From Antiquaquibacter soli (GTDB taxonomy: Bacteria > Actinomycetota > Actinomycetes > Actinomycetales > Microbacteriaceae), in contig NZ_JAUQUB010000001.1 in assembly GCF_030580675.1 (NCBI RefSeq), positions 1,364,001-1,428,000 on the forward strand: DNA of 64,000 nt, given 5' to 3'. Positions 15,715 to 23,670 of this stretch are shown piece after piece. The notes under the pieces were generated by a model, which saw only the letters and a program-made list of their open reading frames with translations, searched no databases and had not been told where the DNA came from. The position numbers and the translations under genes were made by a program. Within the stretch, counting starts at the first letter, position 1. Every line of letters begins with the position of its first letter.

Positions 15715-17094
15715 ATGAGCAACTGGGGCCGGATCGGGGTCTTCGACCTCGAGACGACGGGTGTCGACGTCGACACGAGCCGGATCGTCTCGGCGTGCAT
15801 CGCCGTGCTCGACGAGGACGGCGCGGTCATCGATCGGTGGGACTGGCTCGCGGACCCCGGCATCGAGATTCCCGAGGGCGCGGCGCGAGTGCACGGCATC
15901 ACGACCGAGCGGGCGCGCGCCGAGGGGCGCGCTGCGGTGGTAGTCGTCGCCGAGATCGCGCAGACGCTGCGGGTGCTGCAGGGGCTCGGGATGCCCCTCG
16001 TCGTGTACAACGCCCCCTATGACTTGAGCCTGCTCGACCGCGAGTGCCGACGGCACGCCGTCGAGCCGCTCGCGGAGTTCGCGGCAGTCATCGACCCGCT
16101 CGTCATGGACAAGGCCGTCGACCGCTACCGCAAGGGCAAGCGCACTCTCGAGGTGACGGCGGAGCTCTACGGTGTCGCTCTCGACGAGGCGCACGACGCC
16201 GGTTCCGACGCGATCGCCGCGGGCCGCGTCGCGCTAGCCCTCGCTCGTGCCTACCCCGAGGAACTCGCACTCGGCGCTGCGGACCTCCACGGCAGGCAGG
16301 AGATCTGGTACCGCGAGCAGGCGGAGAGCTTTCAGCAGTACATCCGCCAGTCGAAGGGTGACGAGACGTATGTCGCCGACACCGAGTGGCCAGTGCGCAC
16401 GGCGGAGAGCCCGCTGTCGTTCCTCGACACCCAGCCCATCCCCGCGCCCGCCCCGCGCCCGTCGCTCACGGTCCCGGTGATCGACCTGTACGGAACGGGC
16501 GTCCTGTCTCTCGAGGCACTCGCGGCCGCACCCGCGTCGGCGTACGCGACCGCTCCCCCACCCGCTCCGATCGGCTCACTGTCGCAGCCCTCGGCGGTAC
16601 CGGTCCCGAGCGCGCAGGAGTCCGCGGTCGCCCCCGCATCGATTGCGCCTGCACCCGCCGCCCCGGCGTCCGCCGCGCGGAAGCCGACGGTACTGCGCGT
16701 AGCCGCCGGGATCATCACCGACCCGGAGGGTCGCACTCTCGTCGTCCGCAAGCGCGGTACGACGGCGTTCATGCAGGCCGGCGGCAAGATCGAGCCCGGC
16801 GAGAGCGCCCTCGAAGCCCTGACTCGCGAGCTGCTCGAGGAGGTCGGCCTCATCCTCGACCCCGACACGACCGAGTATCTGGGCAGCTTCCGGGCGGAGG
16901 CTGCCAATGAGCCCGACACCGTCATCCGCGCCGAGGTGTTCGCGCTCGTGAGCGACGGGATGCTCGCTGCCGCCGGCGAGATCGAGGAGTTGCGCTGGCT
17001 CGAGGTGGTCGACCTGGACGGCGTGGAATTGGCGCCCCTCACGCGCGACACGATCCTGCCGCTGTGGATCGAGCGCCGCTCCGCGCTGTTCTGA
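15715..17094 (+). CDS. DnaQ-type 3'-5' exonuclease fused to a NUDIX hydrolase
   Basis: Two enzymes sit in one 459-residue chain. Residues 1-180 form a DEDD exonuclease: ExoI FDLETTG (Asp11, Glu13), ExoII YNAPYDLSLL (Asp103), and ExoIII HDAGSD (His160, Asp165), which is the DEDDh form. Residues about 235-325 are a Pro/Ala-rich flexible linker. Residues 326-459 are a NUDIX domain with a complete box GKIEPGE(x7)RELLEEVGL at 357-379. The exonuclease could degrade or proofread DNA or RNA, and the NUDIX part could hydrolyse damaged nucleotides. A joint clean-up role is inference. A strong hairpin terminator follows. Confidence 0.88.
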   Translation: MSNWGRIGVFDLETTGVDVDTSRIVSACIAVLDEDGAVIDRWDWLADPGIEIPEGAARVHGITTERARAEGRAAVVVVAEIAQTLRVLQGLGMPLVVYNAPYDLSLLDRECRRHAVEPLAEFAAVIDPLVMDKAVDRYRKGKRTLEVTAELYGVALDEAHDAGSDAIAAGRVALALARAYPEELALGAADLHGRQEIWYREQAESFQQYIRQSKGDETYVADTEWPVRTAESPLSFLDTQPIPAPAPRPSLTVPVIDLYGTGVLSLEALAAAPASAYATAPPPAPIGSLSQPSAVPVPSAQESAVAPASIAPAPAAPASAARKPTVLRVAAGIITDPEGRTLVVRKRGTTAFMQAGGKIEPGESALEALTRELLEEVGLILDPDTTEYLGSFRAEAANEPDTVIRAEVFALVSDGMLAAAGEIEELRWLEVVDLDGVELAPLTRDTILPLWIERRSALF

Positions 17095-17115
17095 GCGCGG
17101 CGCCACGCAGCAACG

Positions 17116-17151
17116 CGAAACGGCCGGCCCCGTGAGGGACCGGCCGTTTCG
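17116..17151. terminator. Bidirectional hairpin terminator
   Basis: There is a perfect 12-bp stem (CGAAACGGCCGG at 17116-17127 with its complement at 17140-17151) around a 12-base loop that can itself pair. It lies between the convergent exonuclease-NUDIX and L31 genes. AAA and TTT at the outer stem give a short U-rich end in both directions. Confidence 0.8.
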
Positions 17152-17168
17152 GCGTGTGCTCTAGGCGA

Positions 17169-17435
17169 CTAGTTGCTCGCGGGCTTGGCGCCGAACTTGG
17201 CGTAGCGCGAGTTGAACTTCTCGACGCGACCCGCCGAGTCGAGGATGCGCTGCTTGCCCGTGTAGAACGGGTGCGACTCGCTCGAGATCTCGACGTCGAT
17301 CACGGGGTAGGTGTTGCCGTCCTCCCACTCGATCGTCTTGTCGCTCGATACGGTCGAGCGCGTGAGGAACGTCGCTCCCGACGCGAGGTCGCGGAACACG
17401 ACGGCCGCGTACGTGGGGTGGATGTCGGTCTTCAT
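17169..17435 (-). CDS. rpmE2: 50S ribosomal protein L31 type B
   Basis: This 88-residue protein starts [20 protein letters not shown] and contains the L31 segments [15 protein letters not shown] and [14 protein letters not shown]. It lacks the CxxC zinc-binding cysteines of the type A protein, so it is the zinc-independent type B form. It binds the central protuberance of the 50S subunit. AGGGAA precedes the ATG. The type B form usually serves when zinc is scarce, but in many Microbacteriaceae it is the only L31. No Zur box was recognised upstream. Confidence 0.93.
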   Translation of the reverse strand: MKTDIHPTYAAVVFRDLASGATFLTRSTVSSDKTIEWEDGNTYPVIDVEISSESHPFYTGKQRILDSAGRVEKFNSRYAKFGAKPASN

Positions 17436-17539
17436 GGTGATTCCCTGTGATGTGTGGATGGAGAGACGAGCTGTAAAGTCGAGTGCCGCGCGCGACAGGG
17501 CGCGGGCCAGCTACCTAGTTTAGCAGACGGGGGCGAAAC

Positions 17540-18322
17540 TCACGCCGCTCGGGCGGTGAAGCGGCCCGCGTCCTTCGTCACCGCGAGGGGCAGTCCGAAC
17601 GCCCCGCTGAGGTTCTCCGACGTGATGACCTCGTCGATCAGGCCGGCCGCGTGCACGGTCCCTCCCGAGAGCAGGAGCGCGTGGGTGAAGCCCGCCGGAA
17701 TCTCCTCGACGTGGTGGGTCACCATGACGATCGCCGGGGCCTCCGCGGCGCTCGCAAAGCCGCCGAGCAGTTGCACGAGCTCTTCGCGCGACCCGAGGTC
17801 GAGGCTCGCGGCAGGCTCGTCGAGCAGGAGGAGCTCGGGGTCGGTCATTACGGCGCGGGCGATCTGGACGCGCTTCTGCTCGCCGTCGCTGAGGGCGCCG
17901 AAGCGGCGCTCCGCGAGGTGGTCGAGCTTCCACTCGGACAGCACCCGCCGTGCGCGGCGCACGTCGACGTCGTCGTAGCTCTCGTTCCAGCGGCCGGTCA
18001 CCGAGTAGGCCGCCGTGAGCACGACGTCGACGACCTGCTCGTCGCGCGGGACCCGGCGGGCCATCGCCGAGGACGCGAACCCGATGCGGGGCCGCAGCTC
18101 GAACACGTCGGTCCGGCCGAGGGTGTCGTCGAGCACGGTCACCCTGCCGGAAGTGGGATGCATCTGCGCCGCCGCGAGCTGCAGGAGCGTGGTCTTCCCG
18201 GCACCGTTCGGGCCGAGGACCACCCACCGCTCCGACTCGTCGACCGTCCAGGAGACGGAGTCGAGGATGGTGGTGCGGTCGCGGACCACGGAGACGTCGG
18301 AGAGCTGCAGAACGCTGGTCAT
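17540..18322 (-). CDS. ABC transporter ATP-binding protein
   Basis: This 260-residue single ATPase domain has Walker A GPNGAGKT at 37-44, the signature ALSDGEQKRVQIARA, Walker B LLLLDEPAASLDLG and the switch histidine in VMVTHHVEEIP. The sequence resembles soluble ATPases of the YlmA/ModF kind. No permease gene is adjacent, so its transport partner, or a non-transport role, is unknown. GGAAG lies six bases before the ATG. It lies 13 bases after the glgA stop on the same strand, so it may be co-transcribed with glgA. Confidence 0.85.
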   Translation of the reverse strand: MTSVLQLSDVSVVRDRTTILDSVSWTVDESERWVVLGPNGAGKTTLLQLAAAQMHPTSGRVTVLDDTLGRTDVFELRPRIGFASSAMARRVPRDEQVVDVVLTAAYSVTGRWNESYDDVDVRRARRVLSEWKLDHLAERRFGALSDGEQKRVQIARAVMTDPELLLLDEPAASLDLGSREELVQLLGGFASAAEAPAIVMVTHHVEEIPAGFTHALLLSGGTVHAAGLIDEVITSENLSGAFGLPLAVTKDAGRFTARAA

Positions 18323-18335
18323 GATGGCTTCCAGC

Positions 18336-19517
18336 CTAGGTCACGCTCGCGTAGATCTCGGTGGTGCGACGCGCGATGCTCGACCAGCTGAACTCGCGCT
18401 CCGCCCGTTCCCGGCCCGCGCGGCCCATCGCCCGAGCGGCCTCCGGGTCGGAGACGACCTCGGTGAGGGCGGCGGCGAGATCGGCGACGAAGCGGTCGGG
18501 GTCGATGGGTGTGCCCGTGCCATCCTGGACTTGCTCGATCGGCACCAGTCGACCGGTCACCCCGTCCTCCACGACCTCGGGGATGCCGCCGGTCGCCGTG
18601 CCGACGACGGGCGCGGCGCACGCCATCGCTTCGAGGTTCACGATGCCGAGCGGCTCGTAGACCGACGGGCAGACGAACGTCGTGGCGCGAGTGAGCACCG
18701 CCGACAGCTCCGCCTGGCTCAGAAGGCGCTCGAGCCAGATCACCCCGGAGCGCTCCTGCTGGAGCGCGGCGACGCCCGCCTGCACCTCCGCGAGGATCTC
18801 CGGCGTGTCGGGAGCTCCCGCGCACAGGATGAGCTGCACGTCGGGGGGCAGGAGCCGTGCCGCCCGCAGCAGATACGGCAGCCCCTTCTGGCGGGTGATC
18901 CGGCCGACGAACACGACGGACGGCCGGTCGGGGTCGATTCCCAGGCCGCGGAGGAGCTCGGGCTCGTCGAGCGGCACCCACCGCTCGAGGTCGATGCCGT
19001 TGTGCACGACCTGGACGCGAGCCTCGTCGAGGGCGGGATAGGAGCGCAGGATGTCCCGGCGCATGCCCTCGCTGACCGCGATGACCGCGGCAGCGGCTTC
19101 GAACGCTGTCTTCTCGATCCAGCTCGAGACGCGGTACCCGCCGCCGAGCTGCTCCGCCTTCCACGGCCGCAGTGGCTCGAGGCTGTGGGCTGTGACGACG
19201 TGCGGGATGCCGTGCAGCATGCTCGCGAGGTGACCCGCGGCGTTCGCGTACCAGGTGTGCGAGTGCACGAGGTCGGCTCCCGCCACGTCCTGCGCGATTT
19301 GGAGGTCCACGCCGAGCGTGGCGAGGGCCGGGTTGGCGCCCGCCAGGTCGGACGGGACGAGGTAGGAGTGCACGTCGGGCTCGTCGCGGGGCATCCCGAA
19401 GCAGCGCACCACGACGTCGATGTCGCCGCGGAGCGCCCGCACGAGCTCCGCGACGTGGACGCCGGCACCCCCGTAGACCTCCGGCGGATACTCTCGGCTG
19501 ATCAGATCGACTCGCAT
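18336..19517 (-). CDS. glgA: Glycogen synthase, actinobacterial GT4 type (GlgA/GlgM)
   Basis: The start at the ATG 19517 gives 393 residues beginning MRVDLISREYPPEVYGGAGVH, the signature of the actinobacterial GT4 enzyme. The nucleotide-sugar site reads PSVYEPLGIVNLEAMAC. It uses ADP-glucose from GlgC. Homologues are annotated as glycogen synthase, but the mycobacterial one (GlgM) makes alpha-maltose-1-phosphate for the GlgE route. Which activity applies cannot be decided here, because no glgE or glgB is in the window. It is divergent from glgC with a 61-base gap. A longer reading from 19556 adds 13 unconserved residues. Confidence 0.9.
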   Translation of the reverse strand: MRVDLISREYPPEVYGGAGVHVAELVRALRGDIDVVVRCFGMPRDEPDVHSYLVPSDLAGANPALATLGVDLQIAQDVAGADLVHSHTWYANAAGHLASMLHGIPHVVTAHSLEPLRPWKAEQLGGGYRVSSWIEKTAFEAAAAVIAVSEGMRRDILRSYPALDEARVQVVHNGIDLERWVPLDEPELLRGLGIDPDRPSVVFVGRITRQKGLPYLLRAARLLPPDVQLILCAGAPDTPEILAEVQAGVAALQQERSGVIWLERLLSQAELSAVLTRATTFVCPSVYEPLGIVNLEAMACAAPVVGTATGGIPEVVEDGVTGRLVPIEQVQDGTGTPIDPDRFVADLAAALTEVVSDPEAARAMGRAGRERAEREFSWSSIARRTTEIYASVT

Positions 19518-19523
19518 CCTCCG

Positions 19524-19529
19524 ACGGTA
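19524..19529 (-). promoter_or_regulatory. -10-like hexamer for leaderless glgA
   Basis: TACCGT on the minus strand ends six bases before the ATG at 19517. An adjacent GGAGG touches the start codon and is too close to act as a normal ribosome-binding site. Confidence 0.4.
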
Positions 19530-19566
19530 CTCCACCGTGTCGCTGGTCGCGGGCAAGCCCCTCCCC

Positions 19567-19572
19567 TAGTCT
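19567..19572 (+). promoter_or_regulatory. -10-like hexamer for leaderless glgC
   Basis: TAGTCT ends six bases before the ATG at 19579. It is the rightward counterpart of the glgA element. The two -10 boxes lie 37 bases apart and face away from each other. Confidence 0.45.
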
Positions 19573-19578
19573 TGGCAC

Positions 19579-20817
19579 ATGGCGTCTCCCAAGATCTTCG
19601 GCATCGTCCTCGCCGGCGGCGAGGGCAAGCGGCTCATGCCCCTCACCGCGGATCGCGCCAAGCCGGCCGTCCCGTTCGGGGGCGGCTACCGGCTCATCGA
19701 TTTCGCCCTCTCCAACCTGATCAACTCGGGGCTGCGCCAGATCGTCGTCCTCACGCAGTACAAGTCGCACAGCCTCGATCGCCACGTGTCCCAGACGTGG
19801 CGCCTGTCGGGGCTCCTCGACGCGTATGTGGCGTCGGTGCCCGCCCAGCAGCGCCTCGGCAAGCGCTGGTTCAGCGGCTCGGCCGACGCGATCCTCCAGA
19901 GCCTCAACCTGTTGCGCGACGAGAAGCCCGACATCGTGGTCGTCGTCGGCGCCGACCACGTGTACCGCATGGACTTCAGTCAGATGATCGATGCGCACAT
20001 CGAGTCCGGTCTCGGGCTGACCGTCGCCGCCATCCGGCAGCCGATCGCGCTCGCCAACCAGTTCGGCGTCATCGAGCTCGACGCGAACGACCCCAACCGG
20101 ATCGCCGCGTTCCACGAGAAGCCCGAGAAGCCGGTGGGGCTCGCTGACTCGCCCGGTGAGGTCCTCGCGTCGATGGGCAACTACGTCTTCGACGCCGACG
20201 TCCTCATCGACGCGGTCATCCGCGATGGCGAGCGAAGCGACTCGAACCACGACATGGGCGGCGACATCGTGCCCGACTTCGTGTCGCGGGGGCTCGCCGG
20301 CGTCTACGACCTGAATCGCAACAATGTGCCCGGCTCGACCGATCGTGACCGTTTCTACTGGCGCGATGTGGGGACGATCGAGTCGTTCTTCGACGCGCAC
20401 CAGGACCTGATCTCGGCGCTCCCCGTGTTCAACCTGTACAACCGCGAGTGGCCGATCTTCAGCCAGCAGCTCAACTCGCCCCCGGCGAAGTTCGTGCGGG
20501 ATGCGCGCGGCTACCTCGGCACGATGATCGACTCGATCGTCTCGCTCGGCTCGCTGCTCTCCGGCGCGCACATCGAGCGCAGCGTCCTCGGGCCGTGGAC
20601 GGTCGTGGAGTCGGGGGCCATGGTCGTCGACTCGGTGGTCTTCGAGCGCGCCCGGATCATGCCGAACGCCGTCGTGCGCAAGGCTATCCTGGACAAGGAG
20701 GTTGTGGTCGAGGCCGGGGCATCCGTCGGAGTCGACCACGACGCCGACCGGGCCCGCGGGTTCACGGTCACCGAGACGGGCATCACCGTCGTCGGCAAGG
20801 GCGTCATCGTCAGCTGA
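19579..20817 (+). CDS. glgC: Glucose-1-phosphate adenylyltransferase
   Basis: This 412-residue enzyme makes ADP-glucose from ATP and glucose-1-phosphate, the committed step for glycogen. The N-terminal nucleotidyltransferase motif is [16 protein letters not shown] with the following [22 protein letters not shown] holds the metal-binding aspartate. The C-terminal part is a left-handed beta-helix ([11 protein letters not shown]). ADP-glucose would feed the divergent GlgA. The length matches the family. The start is fixed by the conserved N-terminus. Confidence 0.96.
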   Translation: MASPKIFGIVLAGGEGKRLMPLTADRAKPAVPFGGGYRLIDFALSNLINSGLRQIVVLTQYKSHSLDRHVSQTWRLSGLLDAYVASVPAQQRLGKRWFSGSADAILQSLNLLRDEKPDIVVVVGADHVYRMDFSQMIDAHIESGLGLTVAAIRQPIALANQFGVIELDANDPNRIAAFHEKPEKPVGLADSPGEVLASMGNYVFDADVLIDAVIRDGERSDSNHDMGGDIVPDFVSRGLAGVYDLNRNNVPGSTDRDRFYWRDVGTIESFFDAHQDLISALPVFNLYNREWPIFSQQLNSPPAKFVRDARGYLGTMIDSIVSLGSLLSGAHIERSVLGPWTVVESGAMVVDSVVFERARIMPNAVVRKAILDKEVVVEAGASVGVDHDADRARGFTVTETGITVVGKGVIVS

Positions 20818-20859
20818 GCCGGGCCTCCTCTCCGCACGCAGGAAAGGCCGCTCTCCCCC

Positions 20860-21498
20860 ATGTCCCGATTCCTCGTCGTGCTCGACGTCGACTCGACCCT
20901 CATCGAGAACGAGGTCATCGAACTGCTCGCCGCCGAAGCCGGCTCGCTCGAGCAGGTCGAGGAGATCACCTTCCGCGCGATGAACGGCGAGATCGACTTC
21001 GAGGAGAGTCTCCGCGCTCGAGTGGCGACGCTCGCCGGACTCCCCGAGTCGGTGTTCGCGACCGTCGGTGAGCGCGTGCGCGTCACCCGCGGGGTCCCGG
21101 AGATGATCGCGGGGGTGCGCGCCGCGGGAGGGCGCGTGGGCGTCGTGTCGGGCGGCTTCCACGAGGTGCTCGACCCTGTTGCGCGATCACTGGGGCTCGA
21201 TCACTGGCGAGCGAACCGCCTGGAGGTCGTCGGCGGGGCGCTGACGGGGTCTCTCGAAGGACCGGTCATCGATGCGGAAGCCAAAGCGAGCACCCTGCGG
21301 GAGTGGGCCGCCGAGGCATCCCTCCCGCTCTCGAGCACCGTCGCGGTCGGGGACGGCGCCAACGACCTGCCGATGATGGCGATCGCGGGACTCGCGGTCG
21401 GCTTCGACGCGAAGGCGCCGGTGCGCGACCTCGCGGGCGTCCTGATCGACGACCGGGACCTCAGCCAGATCCTGCCGCTGCTCGGCCTGCGGGGCTAG
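20860..21498 (+). CDS. serB: Phosphoserine phosphatase
   Basis: This 212-residue HAD hydrolase completes serine biosynthesis by removing phosphate from phosphoserine. Motif I is DVDSTL (Asp9 and Asp11). Motif II is VVSGGFHE. Motifs III and IV are the late lysine and GDGANDLPM, which binds magnesium. It has no N-terminal ACT domain, so it is the short form. An AGGAAAGG purine-rich stretch lies 12 bases before the ATG. It follows glgC by 42 bases with no clear terminator. Its TAG stop is nested with that of fabG inside CTAG. Confidence 0.92.
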   Translation: MSRFLVVLDVDSTLIENEVIELLAAEAGSLEQVEEITFRAMNGEIDFEESLRARVATLAGLPESVFATVGERVRVTRGVPEMIAGVRAAGGRVGVVSGGFHEVLDPVARSLGLDHWRANRLEVVGGALTGSLEGPVIDAEAKASTLREWAAEASLPLSSTVAVGDGANDLPMMAIAGLAVGFDAKAPVRDLAGVLIDDRDLSQILPLLGLRG

Positions 21499-22205
21499 TG
21501 CCCCATCCCGAGTCCGCCGTCGACGGGGATGACCGCGCCGGAAATGTAGGCGGCGTCGTCGCTCGCGAGCCACGCGATCACCTTGGCGACCTCCTCGGGG
21601 CTCGCGAACCGTCCGGCCGGGATCTGCTGTTTGTAGGCGTCCTGCTGCTCCTGCGGCAGCTCCGCCGTCATGTCTGTCTCGATGAAGCCGGGCGCGACGA
21701 CGTTCGCCGTGATGCCGCGACCGCCGAGCTCGCGAGTGAGCGACCGTGCGATGCCGATGAGGCCGCTCTTGGAGGCGGAGTAGTTGATCTGGCCCGCCGA
21801 GCCGAGCAGTCCCACGACGCTCGAGACGAGGATGACACGGCCGAAGCGCGCCTTGAGCATCCCCTTGGAGGCGCGCTTGACGACGCGGAACGAACCCGTC
21901 AGGTTGGTATCGATGACGTCGGTGAAGTCCTCCTCGCTCATGCGCAGCAGGAGCGTGTCGCGCGTGATGCCGGCGTTGGCGACGACGACCTCGACGGGGC
22001 CGAGCTTCTCCTCCACCTCGGTGAACGCGGCATCGACGCTCGCGGCGTCGGTGACGTCGGCGATCACCGTGAGCGTTCCCTCGGGACCGGAGCCGGACCG
22101 TGCCGTGACGGCGACCCGGTGGCCTTGCGCCACGAACTCCTCCGCGATCGCGCGGCCGATGCCGCGGTTGCCTCCGGTGACGAGAACGGTCCTGGGTGTG
22201 GTCAT
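21495..22205 (-). CDS. fabG: 3-oxoacyl-ACP reductase
   Basis: This 236-residue short-chain dehydrogenase has the cofactor loop TGGNRGIG (10-17), NAG at 77-79, and a catalytic triad including Ser129, Tyr142 and Lys146 (INYSASKSG). It ends ISGAVIPVDGGLGMGH as FabG proteins do. It reduces 3-oxoacyl-ACP with NADPH in fatty-acid elongation. A role in another oxoacyl pathway is possible because no other fab genes are adjacent. The start is an ATG with TAGGCT six bases upstream. Confidence 0.92.
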   Translation of the reverse strand: MTTPRTVLVTGGNRGIGRAIAEEFVAQGHRVAVTARSGSGPEGTLTVIADVTDAASVDAAFTEVEEKLGPVEVVVANAGITRDTLLLRMSEEDFTDVIDTNLTGSFRVVKRASKGMLKARFGRVILVSSVVGLLGSAGQINYSASKSGLIGIARSLTRELGGRGITANVVAPGFIETDMTAELPQEQQDAYKQQIPAGRFASPEEVAKVIAWLASDDAAYISGAVIPVDGGLGMGH

Positions 22206-22211
22206 GCGCCC

Positions 22212-22217
22212 AGCCTA
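22212..22217 (-). promoter_or_regulatory. -10-like hexamer for leaderless fabG
   Basis: TAGGCT on the minus strand ends six bases before the fabG ATG. The same hexamer and spacing occur before uvrC and the DUF885 gene. Confidence 0.5.
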
Positions 22218-22301
22218 TAGTCGAGCCGATCCCGACGTAGGCTGGTATAGAGGGCGCCCCGGTGGCCTGCCGGAGCCCCGTCCGACGGTCGAATCGAGCC
22301 C

Positions 22302-22583
22302 ATGAACACGCCGCAGTCCATCACCACCCTCGGGGAGTCCCCTGAGGAGGAGCGCAACCGCAGGATGCTGCGGTACGCCATCGCCATGGGGATCCGCACG
22401 GTGTGCGTCATCCTGTGCTTCTTCGTGCAGGGCTGGTGGCTCGTGCTCCCGATCCTCGGGGCCATCGTGCTCCCGTACGTCGCCGTCGTGATCGCCAATG
22501 CGAGCTCGCGTCCGACGACAGGAGCCGTGGAGTCGGTGCGGTTCTCGCTGCCCGCTCCCGATCGAGGTGACGCCGACCGGTGA
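22302..22583 (+). CDS. DUF3099 domain-containing membrane protein
   Basis: This 93-residue protein has two transmembrane helices (about 28-45 and 47-66: VCVILCFFVQGWWLVLPILG and what follows). It opens with QSITTLGESPEEERNRRM, typical of the small actinobacterial DUF3099 family. The function is unknown. Its stop overlaps the start of the next small gene, which in turn overlaps the SURF1 gene, so the three form a tight operon. A TATAGA hexamer at 22243-22248 may be the -10 box of this operon. Confidence 0.85.
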   Translation: MNTPQSITTLGESPEEERNRRMLRYAIAMGIRTVCVILCFFVQGWWLVLPILGAIVLPYVAVVIANASSRPTTGAVESVRFSLPAPDRGDADR

Positions 22584-22816
22584 TGGAGGACGAGGCTGCA
22601 GCGCACTGCTCGCGGGCCGGGTGCCGCGCGGACGCCGCCTGGTCGATCGGCTGGCGCAATCCCCGCATCCACTCCGCCGACCGCGTGAAGCTGTGGGCCG
22701 CGTGCGACGAGCATCGACCGTTCCTGCACGACTACCTCGAGACCCGGGGCTTCCCGGTCGTCGTGGTCCCGGCGGGCACGGTGATCGACGTCGTGCCGGA
22801 CGGATCCCGGTCGTGA
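22580..22816 (+). CDS. Small Cys/His protein of unknown function in SURF1 operon
   Basis: This 78-residue protein starts at GTG 22580, with an ATG at 22583 as the alternative. It contains CSRAGC near residue 9, a conserved-looking WRNPRIH, and WAACDEHRPFLHDYL. The CxxxxC plus CxxH arrangement suggests a small metal-binding fold. This is inference, and I do not recognise a named family. Four-base overlaps with both neighbours (DUF3099 and SURF1) imply translational coupling and a shared membrane-associated or oxidase-related role. Confidence 0.7.
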   Translation: MMEDEAAAHCSRAGCRADAAWSIGWRNPRIHSADRVKLWAACDEHRPFLHDYLETRGFPVVVVPAGTVIDVVPDGSRS

Positions 22817-23655
22817 CGGGCGTGGGGTGGCGCTTCGCCCTGTCCCGGCGCTGGCTCGGCTACCTGGCCCTCGTCGTCGTCTTCGCGGTCGCGTGCTCGT
22901 TCCTGGCCATGTGGCAGCTGGCCCGCCGCGAGGAGGCGCGTCAGGAGATCGAACGAGTGGAGCAGAACTGGGACTCCGCTCCCGTCTCCCTGGCCGAGGC
23001 GCTGCCTGATCGCGAGTCCTTCGACGCCGACGACAAGTGGATCCCCGTCGAGGTGACGGGAACGTACCTGACCGACGAGCAGTTGCTCGTGCGCGGTCGG
23101 CCGCTCGGCGGCGCGGCAGGATTCGAGGTGCTCGTGCCGCTCCTCCTCGAGGACGGCTCCGTCTTCATCGTCGATCGGGGCTGGGTGCCCGCCGGCAATG
23201 AGCAGGACGAGCCGGATGCCGTTCCCGCGCCGCCGACGGGAGAGGTCACCGTGGTGGCGCGCCTGAAGGCTGGCGAGCCAGTCGTTGCGGGGCGCTCGGC
23301 TCCCGAGGGGCAGATCGCCACCATCAACCTCCCCGACATCCAGGAACGGCTCGGGATGCCGGTCTACACGGGTGCCTACGGACTCCTCGCGAGCGAGTCC
23401 CCCGCCCCCTCCACGCGGCCCACGGCGACGGTGCGGCCGGAACCCGATGAAGGCCCCCACCTCTCGTACGCGTTCCAGTGGTTCGTGTTCGGCTTGCTCG
23501 CCTTCGTCGCCCTCGGCTGGGCGATCCGCCAGGAGTACCGCTATCGCAACAGCGACGATCCGGCGGAGCAGGAGCGGGCGGAGCGCCGCCGGCAGAAGGC
23601 TGCAGCACGCAGGCCCAGTGACAACGAGGAAGAGGATGCCCTCCTCGACCGCTGA
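22813..23655 (+). CDS. SURF1 family cytochrome oxidase assembly protein
   Basis: This 280-residue protein starts at GTG 22813, overlapping the previous TGA. It has the SURF1 layout: one transmembrane helix at about 13-33 (WLGYLALVVVFAVACSFLAM), an extracytoplasmic domain with the hallmark LVRGRPLGG and VFIVDRGWVPAG, and a second helix at about 218-235 (SYAFQWFVFGLLAFVALGW). SURF1 helps insert heme A into the aa3-type cytochrome c oxidase, which fits ctaA and ctaB further right. The C-terminal tail is unusually charged, rich in Glu and Arg. Confidence 0.9.
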   Translation: MTGVGWRFALSRRWLGYLALVVVFAVACSFLAMWQLARREEARQEIERVEQNWDSAPVSLAEALPDRESFDADDKWIPVEVTGTYLTDEQLLVRGRPLGGAAGFEVLVPLLLEDGSVFIVDRGWVPAGNEQDEPDAVPAPPTGEVTVVARLKAGEPVVAGRSAPEGQIATINLPDIQERLGMPVYTGAYGLLASESPAPSTRPTATVRPEPDEGPHLSYAFQWFVFGLLAFVALGWAIRQEYRYRNSDDPAEQERAERRRQKAAARRPSDNEEEDALLDR

Positions 23656-23670
23656 CCAGCCGCAGGAGTG

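Noticed and set aside
17436-17539. Zur-type operator before L31 type B
   Set aside because: No convincing AT-rich palindrome of the expected form was found, so zinc control is not claimed.
18319-21162. Very long minus-strand reading frame of 947 codons across glgA, glgC and serB
   Set aside because: It has no recognisable motif, is rich in Arg, Asp and Gly as antisense of high-GC genes always is, and covers three well-supported genes. It is a composition artefact.
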